From positions 1 to 64,000 of the forward strand of contig JAIOYZ010000021.1 in assembly GCA_021740845.1 (NCBI GenBank): a stretch of 64,000 nt of DNA, given 5' to 3'. Below are positions 45,884 through 55,570 of this stretch, in pieces. The position numbers and the translations under genes were made by a program. The notes below the pieces were generated by a model. That model did no database searches. It saw nothing but the letters and a program-made list of their open reading frames with translations, and was not told the DNA's origin. The stretch comes from Bacteroidia bacterium. GTDB lineage: Bacteria; Bacteroidota; Bacteroidia; UKL13-3. The stretch's first letter is position 1, and every line of letters begins with the position of its first letter.

Positions 45884-46348
45884 TTAGGCGTGGTGATAAG
45901 GCTCTCCTTTTAAAATGGTAAATGCTCTATACAATTGTTCGCCAAATAACAAGGGAACCAATTGATGTGAAAACGTAAAAGAGCTCAAAGAAAGTTGTGC
46001 ATTTGCCCGTTCGTAAATTCTATTATCGAAACCATAAGCACCGCCTATAATAAAAACCAAATGTTGAGTTTTTAGTTGCATTTCACTGAGGTAATTGGCA
46101 AATTTTTCACTGCTAAAAGTTTTGCCTCTTTCATCTAATAAAACCACAAAATCGGTGCTTTGTATTTTCTTAAGCATGGCCTCAGCTTCTGCTTTTTTTA
46201 TTTGTTCTGGTTCTTTGCTTTTGCTATTTACAACCAATAATTCATCTGCAAACTTTATATAATGTTGCAGCCTTTTTGCATATTCATCAAAGCCACTTTG
46301 TGCAAAGTTTAAGTGCAGTTTTCCTATTCGTATAAGACTAATTTTCAT
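45884..46348 (-). CDS. rlmH: 23S rRNA (pseudouridine1915-N3)-methyltransferase
   Basis: The 154-residue protein is RlmH-like: LLDERGKTFSSEKFA, FIIGGAYGFD and the C-terminal LVPLLFGEQLYRAFTILKGEPYHHA with the trefoil-knot SPOUT SAM site. It methylates N3 of pseudouridine 1915 in helix 69 of 23S rRNA. A GGTTCGAACC copy (45860) lies just beyond its stop. Confidence 0.92.
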   Translation of the reverse strand: MKISLIRIGKLHLNFAQSGFDEYAKRLQHYIKFADELLVVNSKSKEPEQIKKAEAEAMLKKIQSTDFVVLLDERGKTFSSEKFANYLSEMQLKTQHLVFIIGGAYGFDNRIYERANAQLSLSSFTFSHQLVPLLFGEQLYRAFTILKGEPYHHA

Positions 46349-46369
46349 TGGATATCAAACCTAAAAAAA

Positions 46370-46400
46370 AGAAGGCGCATGGTTTTACGATGCGCCTTCT
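46370..46400 (-). terminator. clpC terminator
   Basis: Stem AGAAGGCGCAT / ATGCGCCTTCT with a 9-base loop; on the minus strand a T run follows. It sits between clpC and rlmH. Confidence 0.88.
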
Positions 46401-46418
46401 AAATAAATATTTCAACTA

Positions 46419-48971
46419 TTATTCTGGCTTTTCAGCGGGTGGTGAATCTTTCTTTTTTCTTCCACCTTTCTTGCCCGAACTCGTTATTTTTAATTCTCCA
46501 GAATTGGCTTCTTTATCGTAGTCAATTTCGATGGTATCGCCTTCTGTCATTTCCATTTTTAATAACTCCTCAGCAATTGGATCTTCAACAAATTTCTGGA
46601 TAGTTCTTGCCAATGGTCTAGCTCCTAAATCGGCATCAAATCCTTTGTCTGCTAAGAACTCTTTTGATGCATCGCTAAACTTCACTTTAAAGCCTAATTC
46701 TTCAATACGTTTTATTAAAGTGATTAGGTTCAACTCAAGAATTTTAATAATAGATTCTTTTTCCAATGAAGAGAAAACAATCACATCATCAATTCTATTT
46801 AAGAACTCAGGCGAGAAGAAACGCTTCAATGCATTTTCAATAACTATCTTATTGTTCTTATCTACATCTGCATTTTTACTTGGTGTTGAAAATCCAACTC
46901 CTCCTCCAAAATCTTTCAATTGGCGCGATCCTAAATTGGATGTCATGATGATAATGGTATTTCTAAAATCTACCTTTCTTCCCATGCTATCGGTAATAAA
47001 ACCTTCGTCTAATACCTGTAATAAAATATTGAAAACATCTGGATGTGCTTTCTCAATTTCATCCAACAAAACTACCGAATATGGTTTTCTACGAATCTTT
47101 TCAGTAAGCTGTCCGCCTTCTTCATAACCAATATATCCTGGAGGCGCTCCAACCAAACGACTCACCGCAAATTTCTCCATATACTCGCTCATGTCAATTC
47201 TGATCATGGCTTCTTCGGTATCAAATAAATATTTGGCTAATACCTTGCCCATTTCTGTTTTTCCTACTCCGGTAGGACCTAAAAACACAAATGAACCGAT
47301 AGGCTTATTTGGATTTTTTAATCCAGAGCGGGTGCGTTGTATGGCCTTAGTAAGTTTTTTAATTGCTTCGTCTTGACCAATTACTTTACCTGCTAATTCA
47401 TTGCCCATATTCAACAATCGCAAACCTTCACTTTGTGCAATTCTTTTTACAGGTACGCCTGTCATCATAGCAATTACTTCAGCTACGCTATCTTCGGTAA
47501 CAGTATATCTTTGAGTTTTGGTTTCTTCTTCCCAACGAACTTTTTCGGTTTCTAATTGCTCCAACAAATGTTTCTCACGGTCGCGCAATTTGGCTGCTTC
47601 TTCGTATTTCTGACTCTTTACAACCTTGTTCTTTTCAACTTTTATTTCTTCAATCTGTTTTTCTAATTCAAGAATATTAGCAGGAACATGAATATTGCTC
47701 AAATGCACTCTAGCGCCAGATTCATCCAATACGTCAATTGCTTTATCTGGTAAATGCCTATCAGTAATATAACGGTTACTTAATTTAACACAAGCTTCTA
47801 TTGCTGCCTGGTCGTAATTAACGCTATGGTGAGCTTCGTATTTATCTTTTATATTATTAAGAATCTCAATACTTTCTTCAGCAGTGGCAGGTTCTATCAT
47901 CACCATTTGGAAACGTCTTTCTAATGCTCCGTCTTTCTCAATATACTGACGGTATTCATTTAAAGTAGTTGCTCCAATGCATTGAATTTCTCCTCTTGCT
48001 AAAGCAGGTTTAAACATATTAGAGGCATCCAAAGAACCGCTTGCTCCTCCTGCACCAACAAGGGTGTGAATTTCGTCAATGAATAGAATCACGTCAGGCG
48101 ATTTTTCCAATTCATTCATCACTGCCTTCATGCGTTCTTCAAACTGACCACGGTATTTTGTTCCTGCAACTAAACTTGCCAAATCCAACATCACCACGCG
48201 TTTGTTAAACAAAACCCTTGAAACTTTTCTTTGAATAATTCGTAAAGCCAAACCTTCTGCAATGGCTGTTTTACCAACACCCGGTTCGCCAATAAGAATT
48301 GGGTTGTTTTTCTTTCTACGAGAAAGTATTTGAGAAACACGTTCTATTTCTTTTTCTCTTCCTACAATAGGATCAAGCTTGCCTTCTTCACCTGCTTTGG
48401 TTAGGTCTCTGCCAAAATTATCAAGTACTGGAGTTTTTGATTTGCTGTTTTCGGTTTTGCGCGGCTCTGGTTTTCTTTCTTCTGGAGTGGATCCAAAAAA
48501 TTCATCTTCTTCTGCTGGCATTTCGTTTTTGGTCTCGCTGATATTGCCCTCAACGGCGGCTTTAAAAATTTCATAGGTAATGCCAAACTGGTTCAATATT
48601 TGCGATGCCAAATTGTCTTCGTCGCGCAGTATTGACAGAAGTAAGTGCTCTGTACCTATGATGTCTGTTTTAAATATTTTAGCTTCGAGGTAAGTAATCT
48701 TTAATACTTTCTCGGCTTGTTTGGTTAAAGGTATATTAACAAAATTGGTATTATTCGTTGCCGAACTCCTGATATTGTCTTCAATAGTTTTCTTAACCCT
48801 AATTTGGTCTACATCCAAGGCCTTGAGGGTTTTTAGAGCCCTTCCATCTCCTTCTCTAATCAGACCTAATAAAAGGTGCTCAGTCCCGATATAATCGTGA
48901 CCTAATCGAATGGCTTCTTCTCTACTGTAAGAAATCACATCCTTTACTCTTGGTGAAAATTTGGCTTCCAT
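46419..48971 (-). CDS. clpC: ATP-dependent Clp protease ATP-binding subunit ClpC
   Basis: The ATG at 48971 ([13 protein letters not shown]) gives 850 residues; a longer frame starting at 49025 lacks family support. N-terminal Clp repeats, AAA+ module 1 (GEPGVGKT), a UVR-like middle ([13 protein letters not shown]) and AAA+ module 2 (GPTGVGKT) with a C-terminal D2-small domain are in order. ClpC unfolds substrates for ClpP and is often linked to stress control. The long gene contains no motif copy. Confidence 0.93.
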   Translation of the reverse strand: MEAKFSPRVKDVISYSREEAIRLGHDYIGTEHLLLGLIREGDGRALKTLKALDVDQIRVKKTIEDNIRSSATNNTNFVNIPLTKQAEKVLKITYLEAKIFKTDIIGTEHLLLSILRDEDNLASQILNQFGITYEIFKAAVEGNISETKNEMPAEEDEFFGSTPEERKPEPRKTENSKSKTPVLDNFGRDLTKAGEEGKLDPIVGREKEIERVSQILSRRKKNNPILIGEPGVGKTAIAEGLALRIIQRKVSRVLFNKRVVMLDLASLVAGTKYRGQFEERMKAVMNELEKSPDVILFIDEIHTLVGAGGASGSLDASNMFKPALARGEIQCIGATTLNEYRQYIEKDGALERRFQMVMIEPATAEESIEILNNIKDKYEAHHSVNYDQAAIEACVKLSNRYITDRHLPDKAIDVLDESGARVHLSNIHVPANILELEKQIEEIKVEKNKVVKSQKYEEAAKLRDREKHLLEQLETEKVRWEEETKTQRYTVTEDSVAEVIAMMTGVPVKRIAQSEGLRLLNMGNELAGKVIGQDEAIKKLTKAIQRTRSGLKNPNKPIGSFVFLGPTGVGKTEMGKVLAKYLFDTEEAMIRIDMSEYMEKFAVSRLVGAPPGYIGYEEGGQLTEKIRRKPYSVVLLDEIEKAHPDVFNILLQVLDEGFITDSMGRKVDFRNTIIIMTSNLGSRQLKDFGGGVGFSTPSKNADVDKNNKIVIENALKRFFSPEFLNRIDDVIVFSSLEKESIIKILELNLITLIKRIEELGFKVKFSDASKEFLADKGFDADLGARPLARTIQKFVEDPIAEELLKMEMTEGDTIEIDYDKEANSGELKITSSGKKGGRKKKDSPPAEKPE

Positions 48972-49025
48972 AAAAATTTTAGATAAAGGAACTCTCCAAA
49001 AAGGGTTCCAATATGATGAATGCAA

Positions 49026-49511
49026 TGTAATATAAAATTAATAAAAAAATAGAATGTCGCCTATCAGAATTTTACTTTTTAGGAGTTTCTTTATTTTTAA
49101 CTTTTGTTTCCCAAACAAATAAGTAACCTTTACTTGATCCCTTTTGTTTTTTTCAAAACTCTTCACAAATCTAATTCCTCTTCAAAAAAAATCTAAAGGC
49201 TTTAGCCTTCTATTAAATGAGCCGTTTTCTTGCATCCAAACAGAAAAGAGTTTTAAGAATCCAGAATCCAGATGATTTTGCCATTTAAGCAAATCTCTGC
49301 TAGTTGCCAGATGCAAGAGAGTTTTAAGTGTTAAGTTTAAAGTTTTAAGTTTTTGAGCAAGAAGCGAGAAACCTAATGGCAAATTCCTGCCAGTTGCCAG
49401 AGGCCAAAAGCCAGAATACCAGAAGCCAACAGCCAACATCCAACATCCAACAGCCAGCAGCCAGCAGCCAGCAGCCAGCAGCCAGCGGCCAACAGCTAGA
49501 AGCCTTCCCCT
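49026..49511. repeat. Low-complexity repeat island between clpC and the peptide transporter
   Basis: No convincing gene. At 49451-49485 the heptamer CAGCCAG is repeated five times, bordered by near-copies of CAACATC/CAACAGC. Upstream words such as TTTTAAGTGTTAAG (49321-49340) and the complement of TCTGGATTCTGGATTCTTA (49254-49272) recur in the islands at 61.5 and 63.6 kb. Short open frames here are translations of repeats. Confidence 0.8.
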
Positions 49512-51143
49512 TTACAAATGCTCCTTCAAAATTTGGTTCAACCATTTAAGCATTAAAAACAAGCCAATTGCAGCAACCAATAACAAGCAACAATTCACCA
49601 AAAAGAAATTGGCTTTGTTTTCATAACCGTCCCAAAGGGTTGCTAAAATACCAGACAATTTATTTCCCAAAGAGGTTGCTAAAAACCAACCACCCATCAT
49701 AACGGCAGTGAGTCGTTTTGGACTTAATTTAGAAACTAAAGATAAGCCCATTGGACTTAAAAACAACTCTCCAATAGTTACAACTCCATAACAAGATACC
49801 AACCACATTGGCGAGACTTTTATGGTTCCATTGCTTCCAACGTAAACTGCCGCAGCCATAACTAGGGTTGATAAGCCCGTAATTAATAATCCAAATGCAA
49901 TTTTAGTAGCGGTACTAACTTGAATTTTCTTTCGAGATAAAAAGCCAAAGAATCCAACAACAACTGGTGTTAATACAATAACCCAAAATGGATTTACAGA
50001 TTGAAATAATTCGGTATTAAACAAATAACTAGTACTGCCTTCTGCAGGTAATTTCTCTGGATTTAGATTTTTAAAATAAACAGGTTTGCCAAAGGTTTTT
50101 TGAGCCACACCATTTTCCTTTATTACCTGAAATTTATCGTTGTATGCTGTAACCGAATCATCTTTATAAACCACTTGTTCGGCTAAATATAAATCGGTAG
50201 CAACGGGTTGAATAGCCGCGGGCATTTCTCTATCAGTATAGTATTGTGCCCAAGTTGTTAATGCGGTTCCGTTTTGTTTAAACACCGCCCAAAACATAAC
50301 CGATACAGCCATAATACTCAATAAGGCAGCAAGTGGTCGTTTGTCTTCCATAGAAGCTTTTACATACAAACTCACATAAAAAATAATCACAGGTATGCTT
50401 GCAAAAATAAAGGCATCAGTACTGTCTGAACCAAATAAATTTCCAGGTAAAAACCAAGCACCAACACCAACTGCAATGGCTGGTAAGAATACCTGACTAA
50501 TGATTCTCATTAAAGGAGTATCCTCTGGTTGCATTGCTTTGATTACATCTACATGTCTGTAATGTCTAAGGCCAATTAAGAATACTCCAACACCTATAAA
50601 CATTCCAATTCCCGCTGTTGCAAAAGCATAACCCCATCCATAGCGGTTGCGCATATAAGCGGCAAAAATATTACAAATGGCAGCTCCAATATTTATTCCC
50701 ATATAGAAAATATTGAAACCAGCATCTTTCTTTTCTTTATACTGAGGATCGTTATATAAATTGCCTAAAAGTGTGGAAATATTTGGCTTAAAAAAACCAT
50801 TTCCAAAAATGATTAAACCCAAGGAAACATAAAAGCTGGTCATGCCAGGTAAAGCCAAACCTAAATACCCAATACCCATTAAAACCCCACCAAATAAAAT
50901 GGCATTTTTATAACCCAAAATTCTATCAGCAAGTAGGCCTCCTAAGAAAGGTGTTAAGTAAACAAAAGCGATAAAAGTTCCGTATATATCTGCGGCTTCT
51001 TTTCTATCCATTCCTTTGCCACCATTGTCCATGGCATCGGTTAGGTACAATTGAAAAATTCCAATCATCAAATAGAAGCCAAAGCGCTCCCAAAATTCAG
51101 TAAAGAATAAATAACTTAATCCTATTGGGTGTTTACGTGCCAT
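49512..51143 (-). CDS. Peptide MFS transporter (POT/PTR family)
   Basis: The 543-residue membrane protein begins HPIGLSYLFFTEFWERFGFYLM, the POT signature with the ExxER-type motif, and has NPFWVIVLTPVV near the second half with a large central loop (about 280-400). It would import di- or tripeptides with protons. Flanked by motif copies: GGTTTGAACC at 51164 just upstream. Confidence 0.87.
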   Translation of the reverse strand: MARKHPIGLSYLFFTEFWERFGFYLMIGIFQLYLTDAMDNGGKGMDRKEAADIYGTFIAFVYLTPFLGGLLADRILGYKNAILFGGVLMGIGYLGLALPGMTSFYVSLGLIIFGNGFFKPNISTLLGNLYNDPQYKEKKDAGFNIFYMGINIGAAICNIFAAYMRNRYGWGYAFATAGIGMFIGVGVFLIGLRHYRHVDVIKAMQPEDTPLMRIISQVFLPAIAVGVGAWFLPGNLFGSDSTDAFIFASIPVIIFYVSLYVKASMEDKRPLAALLSIMAVSVMFWAVFKQNGTALTTWAQYYTDREMPAAIQPVATDLYLAEQVVYKDDSVTAYNDKFQVIKENGVAQKTFGKPVYFKNLNPEKLPAEGSTSYLFNTELFQSVNPFWVIVLTPVVVGFFGFLSRKKIQVSTATKIAFGLLITGLSTLVMAAAVYVGSNGTIKVSPMWLVSCYGVVTIGELFLSPMGLSLVSKLSPKRLTAVMMGGWFLATSLGNKLSGILATLWDGYENKANFFLVNCCLLLVAAIGLFLMLKWLNQILKEHL

Positions 51144-51255
51144 ATTACTAGTTTTTTAGTTTCGGTTTGAACCAAAAATACATCTTGACTTGGTTCAAAC
51201 AAATTTATAATAGGTTGTGAAAATGCTGGAAAGCTGGATTAATTCCAAGCATTCT

Positions 51256-51786
51256 TTATTTAAACGAAAAGTTTTTACCCAAAGAAACACCTATCCAATG
51301 AGTAATAGAGCCATTTTGATAGAAAGGAACATAACTCATTTTAAAGCAAATAGTATTGCTTTCAATAACCCTTAATCCGATGATAGCATGGGGAACAATT
51401 TCATTGGTTCCAAAATCTTTGGTGAATAAGGTAAAGCCTCCTCCCAATTCAAGTTTTTCTTTCCCTTCACCTTTAAGAATGGAGGTGGAGAAGGGAAACA
51501 TAAAAGTGTTTTTTGGTAAAAAAACAGTATTCAGAATATTGAAATTTACGGGGTTGTATCCTGCGCCAACTCTAGCCGTCCAAATATATTTATCGTCGTA
51601 TGTTTTGTATAGGTACTTCTCATAATTAATAGAATAAAATTGAGCGGCACCACCCAATTCAACATACCAATTATTTAGGCCCGTTGGGGCTTTGTAATCT
51701 TGTTCCTGAGAGTAAGCAAAATTGCTCAATAGCAGTAAAAAGATTAGCTTGCAGGTTCTTAATTTATTGAATAGCATTTGATACAA
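51256..51786 (-). CDS. Exported beta-barrel-like protein, unknown function
   Basis: The 176-residue product has a signal peptide (MYQMLFNKLRTCKLIFLLLLSNFAYS) and alternating aromatic/hydrophobic strands ending in an aromatic residue near the C terminus (GVSLGKNFSFK), as in small outer-membrane barrels. Family not recognised. It is divergent from the next gene with only 7 bases between, so one promoter must lie within a gene. Confidence 0.55.
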   Translation of the reverse strand: MYQMLFNKLRTCKLIFLLLLSNFAYSQEQDYKAPTGLNNWYVELGGAAQFYSINYEKYLYKTYDDKYIWTARVGAGYNPVNFNILNTVFLPKNTFMFPFSTSILKGEGKEKLELGGGFTLFTKDFGTNEIVPHAIIGLRVIESNTICFKMSYVPFYQNGSITHWIGVSLGKNFSFK

Positions 51787-51793
51787 ATAAAAC

Positions 51794-52639
51794 TTGTCTA
51801 GATCGATCTATCAACTATTATTTTTTTTACACCAATTCAGTTTGGATGTAGCTCTTGGAACTTGCGCCATGTTGTTTGCAGGCGCTCAGGTAATTTCAAC
51901 TCCCATTCCATGGTATTTTTACCTGCTTTTGTTCCAAGGAACTTTAGTAGTTTATTGGTTCGATCATATATTAGACAGCAGAAAACCTCTTTTGGTTCAA
52001 ACCGGCTCCCGACATTCTGTTTTTAAAGAGAAGCGAGTTTTATTTTATATTTTAATAAGCTTGTTAGTTTTAAGCAATGCCTTTGTTGCCTTATATTTCT
52101 TAAGTTTATTAGAATTGGTTTATGGTTTGATCCTATTTTTTGCCTTACTAATTTACCTTTTTCTACACCGAAAGTTCATTCGTATTTTTATTTTAGAAAA
52201 GGAATTATTGATTGCCATTTTATATACTTCCAGCCTTGTGTTTCCTCTATTTGCAATAGTTGAACCTAGCCTTTTTTCTTACAACACTTTATCTATTTTT
52301 TTAATAGGCAGCATGGTGTTTTTTGCTGTGTTACAGAATTTATTTTCTATCGCCAAAATGGAGTCAGAAAGCGACGAAGAAATGGAAATAAGAAATATTA
52401 CACAAAGCTTTGGGTCCTATAAATTAAGGCAATTGCAAGTGGCCATGTTGGCGTTACAGTTTTTCTTAGGTTTGGTTCTTTGGGTAATTTTTCCAAATAC
52501 TGTTACTCTTAAATTTGTGGGTATAAGTTTGCTAATTTCTTTCGGACAGTTTTTTCTCCCCAATGCATTTCAAGAAGCCAATAACGATTCCTATCGAATT
52601 GTAGGTGAATTGCTTTATTTGCTTGGTTTTTTTGTCTGA
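51794..52639 (+). CDS. UbiA-like multi-pass membrane protein
   Basis: The 281-residue protein starts at a TTG, the only start left in the frame after the stop at 51788. It has about eight membrane helices, and YWFDHILDSRK resembles one of the Asp-rich segments of UbiA prenyltransferases, with a late EANNDSYRIVGE. The fit is partial; it may be an inactive relative. Motif copy at 51994 encodes LVQTG. Confidence 0.5.
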   Translation: MSRSIYQLLFFLHQFSLDVALGTCAMLFAGAQVISTPIPWYFYLLLFQGTLVVYWFDHILDSRKPLLVQTGSRHSVFKEKRVLFYILISLLVLSNAFVALYFLSLLELVYGLILFFALLIYLFLHRKFIRIFILEKELLIAILYTSSLVFPLFAIVEPSLFSYNTLSIFLIGSMVFFAVLQNLFSIAKMESESDEEMEIRNITQSFGSYKLRQLQVAMLALQFFLGLVLWVIFPNTVTLKFVGISLLISFGQFFLPNAFQEANNDSYRIVGELLYLLGFFV

Positions 52640-52649
52640 AACCTCTTTT

Positions 52650-52659
52650 GGTTCAAACC
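52650..52659. repeat. GGTTCAAACC motif copy before the RlmI-like gene
   Basis: Extended form TTTGGTTCAAACCGAA in the intergenic gap; a TATATTTG promoter box follows at 52704. Confidence 0.85.
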
Positions 52660-52703
52660 GAATTTCTTTTAGTTTTTAAAGAATACCCCAACTAAAACTT
52701 CCC

Positions 52704-52711
52704 TATATTTG
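52704..52711 (+). promoter_or_regulatory. -7 box upstream of the RlmI-like gene
   Basis: TATATTTG matches TAnnTTTG and ends 5 bases before the ATG at 52717, implying a very short leader. Confidence 0.45.
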
Positions 52712-52716
52712 CGCCA

Positions 52717-53895
52717 ATGGAGTATAAGAAATTAGTTCTAAAAAGTGGTCGTGAAAGATCTTTAGTAAACCGTCATCCTTGGGTTTTTAGTGGTGCCATC
52801 AAAGATTTGCCTACTGCAAAAAATGGCGAAATCATTGAAGTGCGCAGCAACCACAACGATTTATTGGGATACGGTTTTTATTCTCCTAATAGTCAGATTA
52901 CTTGTAGGGTTTTTGAATTTACCAATGATGAAAAATTAATTGATGATGCCTATTGGTTGGCAAAATTGCAAAATGCATATCATTTACGTACCCAACTTCT
53001 CGATTTTAAAACTACAAATTGTTTCCGTTTGCTTCATGCGGAAGGAGATTTCTTTCCAGGTATTATTATAGATGTTTACGATAAAGTGGCCGTGGTTCAA
53101 TTGCTAATTAAAGGTATGGAGAACATAGCGCCTATTATTTATGGCGGTTTGAACCAATTAGGCTTTGATTATATTTATTTAAAGACCAAACAAAATACCC
53201 AACTTTTAGAGCAAGTTGAGCAAGGAAGCAGATGGGTAGGAGAGGCCGCTGAAATGCCAATTTTTGTTTTAGAGCACGGCGTTAAATTTAGTGTAAATGT
53301 GGAGACTGGACAAAAAACAGGTTTCTTCATCGACCAAAGAGAGAATAGAAAACTATTAGGAGAATGGTCTAAAGGAAAGAAAGTATTAAATACATTTTCA
53401 TATTCTGGGGGATTTAGTTTGTATGCTTTGGAAGCAGGAGCAACAGAGGTACATTCGGTTGATAGTTCTAAAGATGCCATTGCTTTATGTGAGCAGAATG
53501 TGGCACTTACACTATATGCAAGCAAACACCAATCTTTTGTGGAAGATTGCTTTGACTTCCTTAAAAAATCGGAAGCAAATTATTACGATATCATAATTTT
53601 AGATCCTCCAGCCTTTGCCAAAAATGCGCGTTCAGTGGATAATGCAGCTAGAGGGTATAAAAATTTAAATTTATTGGGTTTCCATAAAGTGAAACCAGGA
53701 GGTTTGGTTTTTACATACAGCTGTAGCCAACATATTGATAAGGATTTGTTCCGCAAAATTGTATTCTCAGCCGCAGCAGAAGCTCGCAGAAATGTTAGAG
53801 TTTTACGTCAGCTTTCTCAACCAGAAGATCATCCAATAAATATTTTTCATCCAGAAGGAGAATACCTCAAAGGCCTGATGCTATTGGTGGACTAA
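52717..53895 (+). CDS. RlmI-like class I SAM-dependent rRNA methyltransferase
   Basis: The 392-residue protein has an N-terminal PUA-like domain (GRERSLVNRHPWVFSGAI), a central beta-hairpin and a C-terminal Rossmann methyltransferase with FSYSGGFSLYALEAGA and DPPAFAKN. This is the RlmI/RlmK-L type plan; RlmI makes m5C at 1962 of 23S rRNA, and the exact target here is inferred. A motif copy (53146) encodes GGLNQ. Confidence 0.8.
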   Translation: MEYKKLVLKSGRERSLVNRHPWVFSGAIKDLPTAKNGEIIEVRSNHNDLLGYGFYSPNSQITCRVFEFTNDEKLIDDAYWLAKLQNAYHLRTQLLDFKTTNCFRLLHAEGDFFPGIIIDVYDKVAVVQLLIKGMENIAPIIYGGLNQLGFDYIYLKTKQNTQLLEQVEQGSRWVGEAAEMPIFVLEHGVKFSVNVETGQKTGFFIDQRENRKLLGEWSKGKKVLNTFSYSGGFSLYALEAGATEVHSVDSSKDAIALCEQNVALTLYASKHQSFVEDCFDFLKKSEANYYDIIILDPPAFAKNARSVDNAARGYKNLNLLGFHKVKPGGLVFTYSCSQHIDKDLFRKIVFSAAAEARRNVRVLRQLSQPEDHPINIFHPEGEYLKGLMLLVD

Positions 53896-54025
53896 TCCAC
53901 ACTGCATGTGTAAAAGTGGAAAATAGGTTTCAAAATGGGATTGATTTTAATTTTGGGATTTTCGTAAGCATTTGATTTTTAGCGGTTTTATGTTTTGGCA
54001 CTTCGTTGGTATATAGTGCGCTAAC

Positions 54026-54472
54026 ATGAAAGTGGCTTTAAAATACATTTGGTCTTTAGCGGTAATCCCCTTCCTCATTTTTTTGAAGGGTGATTTATCG
54101 ATGGACACCTTCATGCATATAAATAAAATTGAGCCTATCGAAAAAACAAAGGAGAAGATAATGGAGAATTTTCATCCTGAACCGAAGCCTTTTTTTGAGA
54201 TAAATGTAAAAGCCATTACCAAATCGGGCAACTTTACCGCCGATGGTATTCCAGTAAATTTATACGATTCTTCTTATAACTTAGTTTGTCAATCTCAAGT
54301 TGTTTTGGGTAAGGTTAAATTTCAATTGGAAGATTTAACACAAATGAAAAATTCCTATCATATAGTTGTTCCAAAAACTGCTGATCAATTAGAAATTTGT
54401 TCTGGAGTAATTTCTTCACCTCTTCTAATTTTTGAAGACCACATGAAGGAAGAAGCGGTTTATAATCGCTAA
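54026..54472 (+). CDS. Small exported protein, unknown function
   Basis: The 148-residue product has a hydrophobic N terminus (IWSLAVIPFLIFL) and a mature part with INVKAITKSGNFTADGIPVNLY, suggesting a short beta-sandwich. No family recognised. It is the last gene before the repeat array. Confidence 0.5.
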   Translation: MKVALKYIWSLAVIPFLIFLKGDLSMDTFMHINKIEPIEKTKEKIMENFHPEPKPFFEINVKAITKSGNFTADGIPVNLYDSSYNLVCQSQVVLGKVKFQLEDLTQMKNSYHIVVPKTADQLEICSGVISSPLLIFEDHMKEEAVYNR

Positions 54473-54569
54473 ACCCTTGCTTCGACTGCTAGGCGGCCTT
54501 TTACAAAAATCTTAAATTTATCCTCGTTGCTGCTTGGCCATCAGTTGGCAGGTTAGTCGAACAAAGCTA

Positions 54570-54740
54570 GGTGGCTGAGCTTAGTCGAAGCCTTGTATCA
54601 ATGTTAAGGTAAATTATTCAATCAAGTGAATTTCTAAAAACCTCCGAATAGCCATGGTGGCTGAGCTTAGTCGAAGCCCTGCATCAATGTTAAGGTGAAT
54701 CATTCAATCAAGAGAACTCCTAAAAAATTTCGAATAACCA
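54570..54740 (+). repeat. Tandem 85-bp subunits of the GGTGGCTGAG element
   Basis: Two roughly 85-bp direct units start with GGTGGCTGAGCTTAGTCGAA at 54570 and 54656, each followed by a GCC(C)TGCATCAATGTTAAGG-type segment; a third start at 54741 opens the next element. The 54473-54569 bases before them hold degraded repeat words only. Confidence 0.8.
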
Positions 54741-54927
54741 GGTGGCTGAGCTTAGTCGAATGGTTGGTGAGCTTAGTCGAACCAGCCCCGGTGAATGGAG
54801 ATGAATTTTCTTGGGGAATGCTCAATACATCATGGCATGTGGCTTCGACTGCGACGCATATTTTTGTTTTGAGTGGTGTTCATTGCGGTCGCGCTTGGCG
54901 CCTGAGCGGAGTCGATGGCCAGCCACC
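54741..54927 (+). repeat. Terminal-inverted-repeat element, copy A (187 bp)
   Basis: Starts GGTGGCTGAGC and ends CAGCCACC, so the ends are inverted. Inside are AGCTTAGTCGAACC, GGCTTCGACTGCGACGC and CCTGAGCGGAGTCGA blocks. No transposase frame. Spans that stay open by chance are not genes. Confidence 0.8.
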
Positions 54928-54935
54928 AGACTCCA

Positions 54936-55098
54936 GGTGGCTGAGCTTAGTCGAAGCCCCGGTGAATGGAGACGAATTTTCTTGGGGAATGCTCAGTACA
55001 TCATGGCAGGTAGCTTCGACTGCGACGCATGCATTTTCTTTGAGTGATGTTCATTTCAGTCGCGCTTGGCGCCTGAGCGGAGTCGATGGCCAGCCACC
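54936..55098 (+). repeat. Terminal-inverted-repeat element, copy B (163 bp)
   Basis: Same layout as copy A but lacking the second AGCTTAGTCGAACC block; the copies share long near-identical stretches (for example GAATTTTCTTGGGGAATGCT). Confidence 0.8.
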
Positions 55099-55106
55099 AG
55101 ACTCCA

Positions 55107-55166
55107 GGTGGCTGAGCTTATTCGAATGGTTGGTGAGCTTAGTCGAACCAGTCCCGGCGAATGGAG
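55107..55166 (+). repeat. Terminal-inverted-repeat element, left half, running into the GIY-YIG gene
   Basis: Begins GGTGGCTGAGCTTATTCGAA and continues to the CGAATGGAG block, where the reverse-strand GIY-YIG coding sequence takes over. The right end is missing, as if the gene interrupts the element or grew from its end. Confidence 0.7.
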
Positions 55167-55444
55167 TAGGATTCACTCAACAATGGCAACTCTTGCTCAC
55201 ATGCATTTATCAGCGCAATTTTCTTTTCCCTTCTCCAGCCTTGAATCTGTTTTTCTCTATAAAAAGCTAAGTCTATTCTTTGAAATTCTTCATAATATAC
55301 CAATCTCACTGGAAGTCTTTTTTTAGTGTGATTAGCACCTAAACCATCTTGATGATCATTCATTCTTCTAGCTAAGTCATATGTGCTTCCAACATAAAAA
55401 CTACCATCATTACATTCTAAAATATACATAAATCCAATTTCCAT
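55139..55444 (-). CDS. GIY-YIG family nuclease
   Basis: Starting at the ATG at 55444 gives 101 residues (the frame is open 17 codons further without conserved words). The family motifs are plain: FMYILECNDGSFYVGSTYDL for the GIY...YVG core, RRMNDH with the Arg and His, and a late Glu in FYREKQIQGW. It fits single-domain UvrC-N/intron-nuclease-like proteins of about 90 residues. The last 8 codons and the TAA (55139-55165) come from the repeat element, encoding SIRRDWFD. Confidence 0.8.
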   Translation of the reverse strand: MEIGFMYILECNDGSFYVGSTYDLARRMNDHQDGLGANHTKKRLPVRLVYYEEFQRIDLAFYREKQIQGWRREKKIALINACEQELPLLSESYSIRRDWFD

Positions 55445-55570
55445 ACTTCTATTTTTTTTAAAGAGTAAAAGTAGTTTTGTGCATCTTAAACTCAATAATT
55501 TGAAGTAAAAGTAAATCTTGTTTTTAGGAAAAGGGCATAATGTTAAATAAGATTAGGCGAAGTATTTCCA

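Noticed and set aside
48972-49025. Longer N terminus of ClpC beginning at 49025
   Set aside because: The family starts at MEAKFSP; the extra codons have no conserved words and the ATG at 48971 fits.
49182-49545. Open frames on the minus strand in the clpC-transporter gap
   Set aside because: They run through the CAGCCAG heptamers and TAAGTTT repeats and encode repeated Leu/Ala/Gly/Cys strings; low complexity, not genes.
54695-55326. Open frames on the plus strand across the repeat array (for example 54695-55270)
   Set aside because: They translate the terminal-inverted-repeat element several times over, with Ser/Arg/Trp-rich repeated strings; they have no start context or domain.
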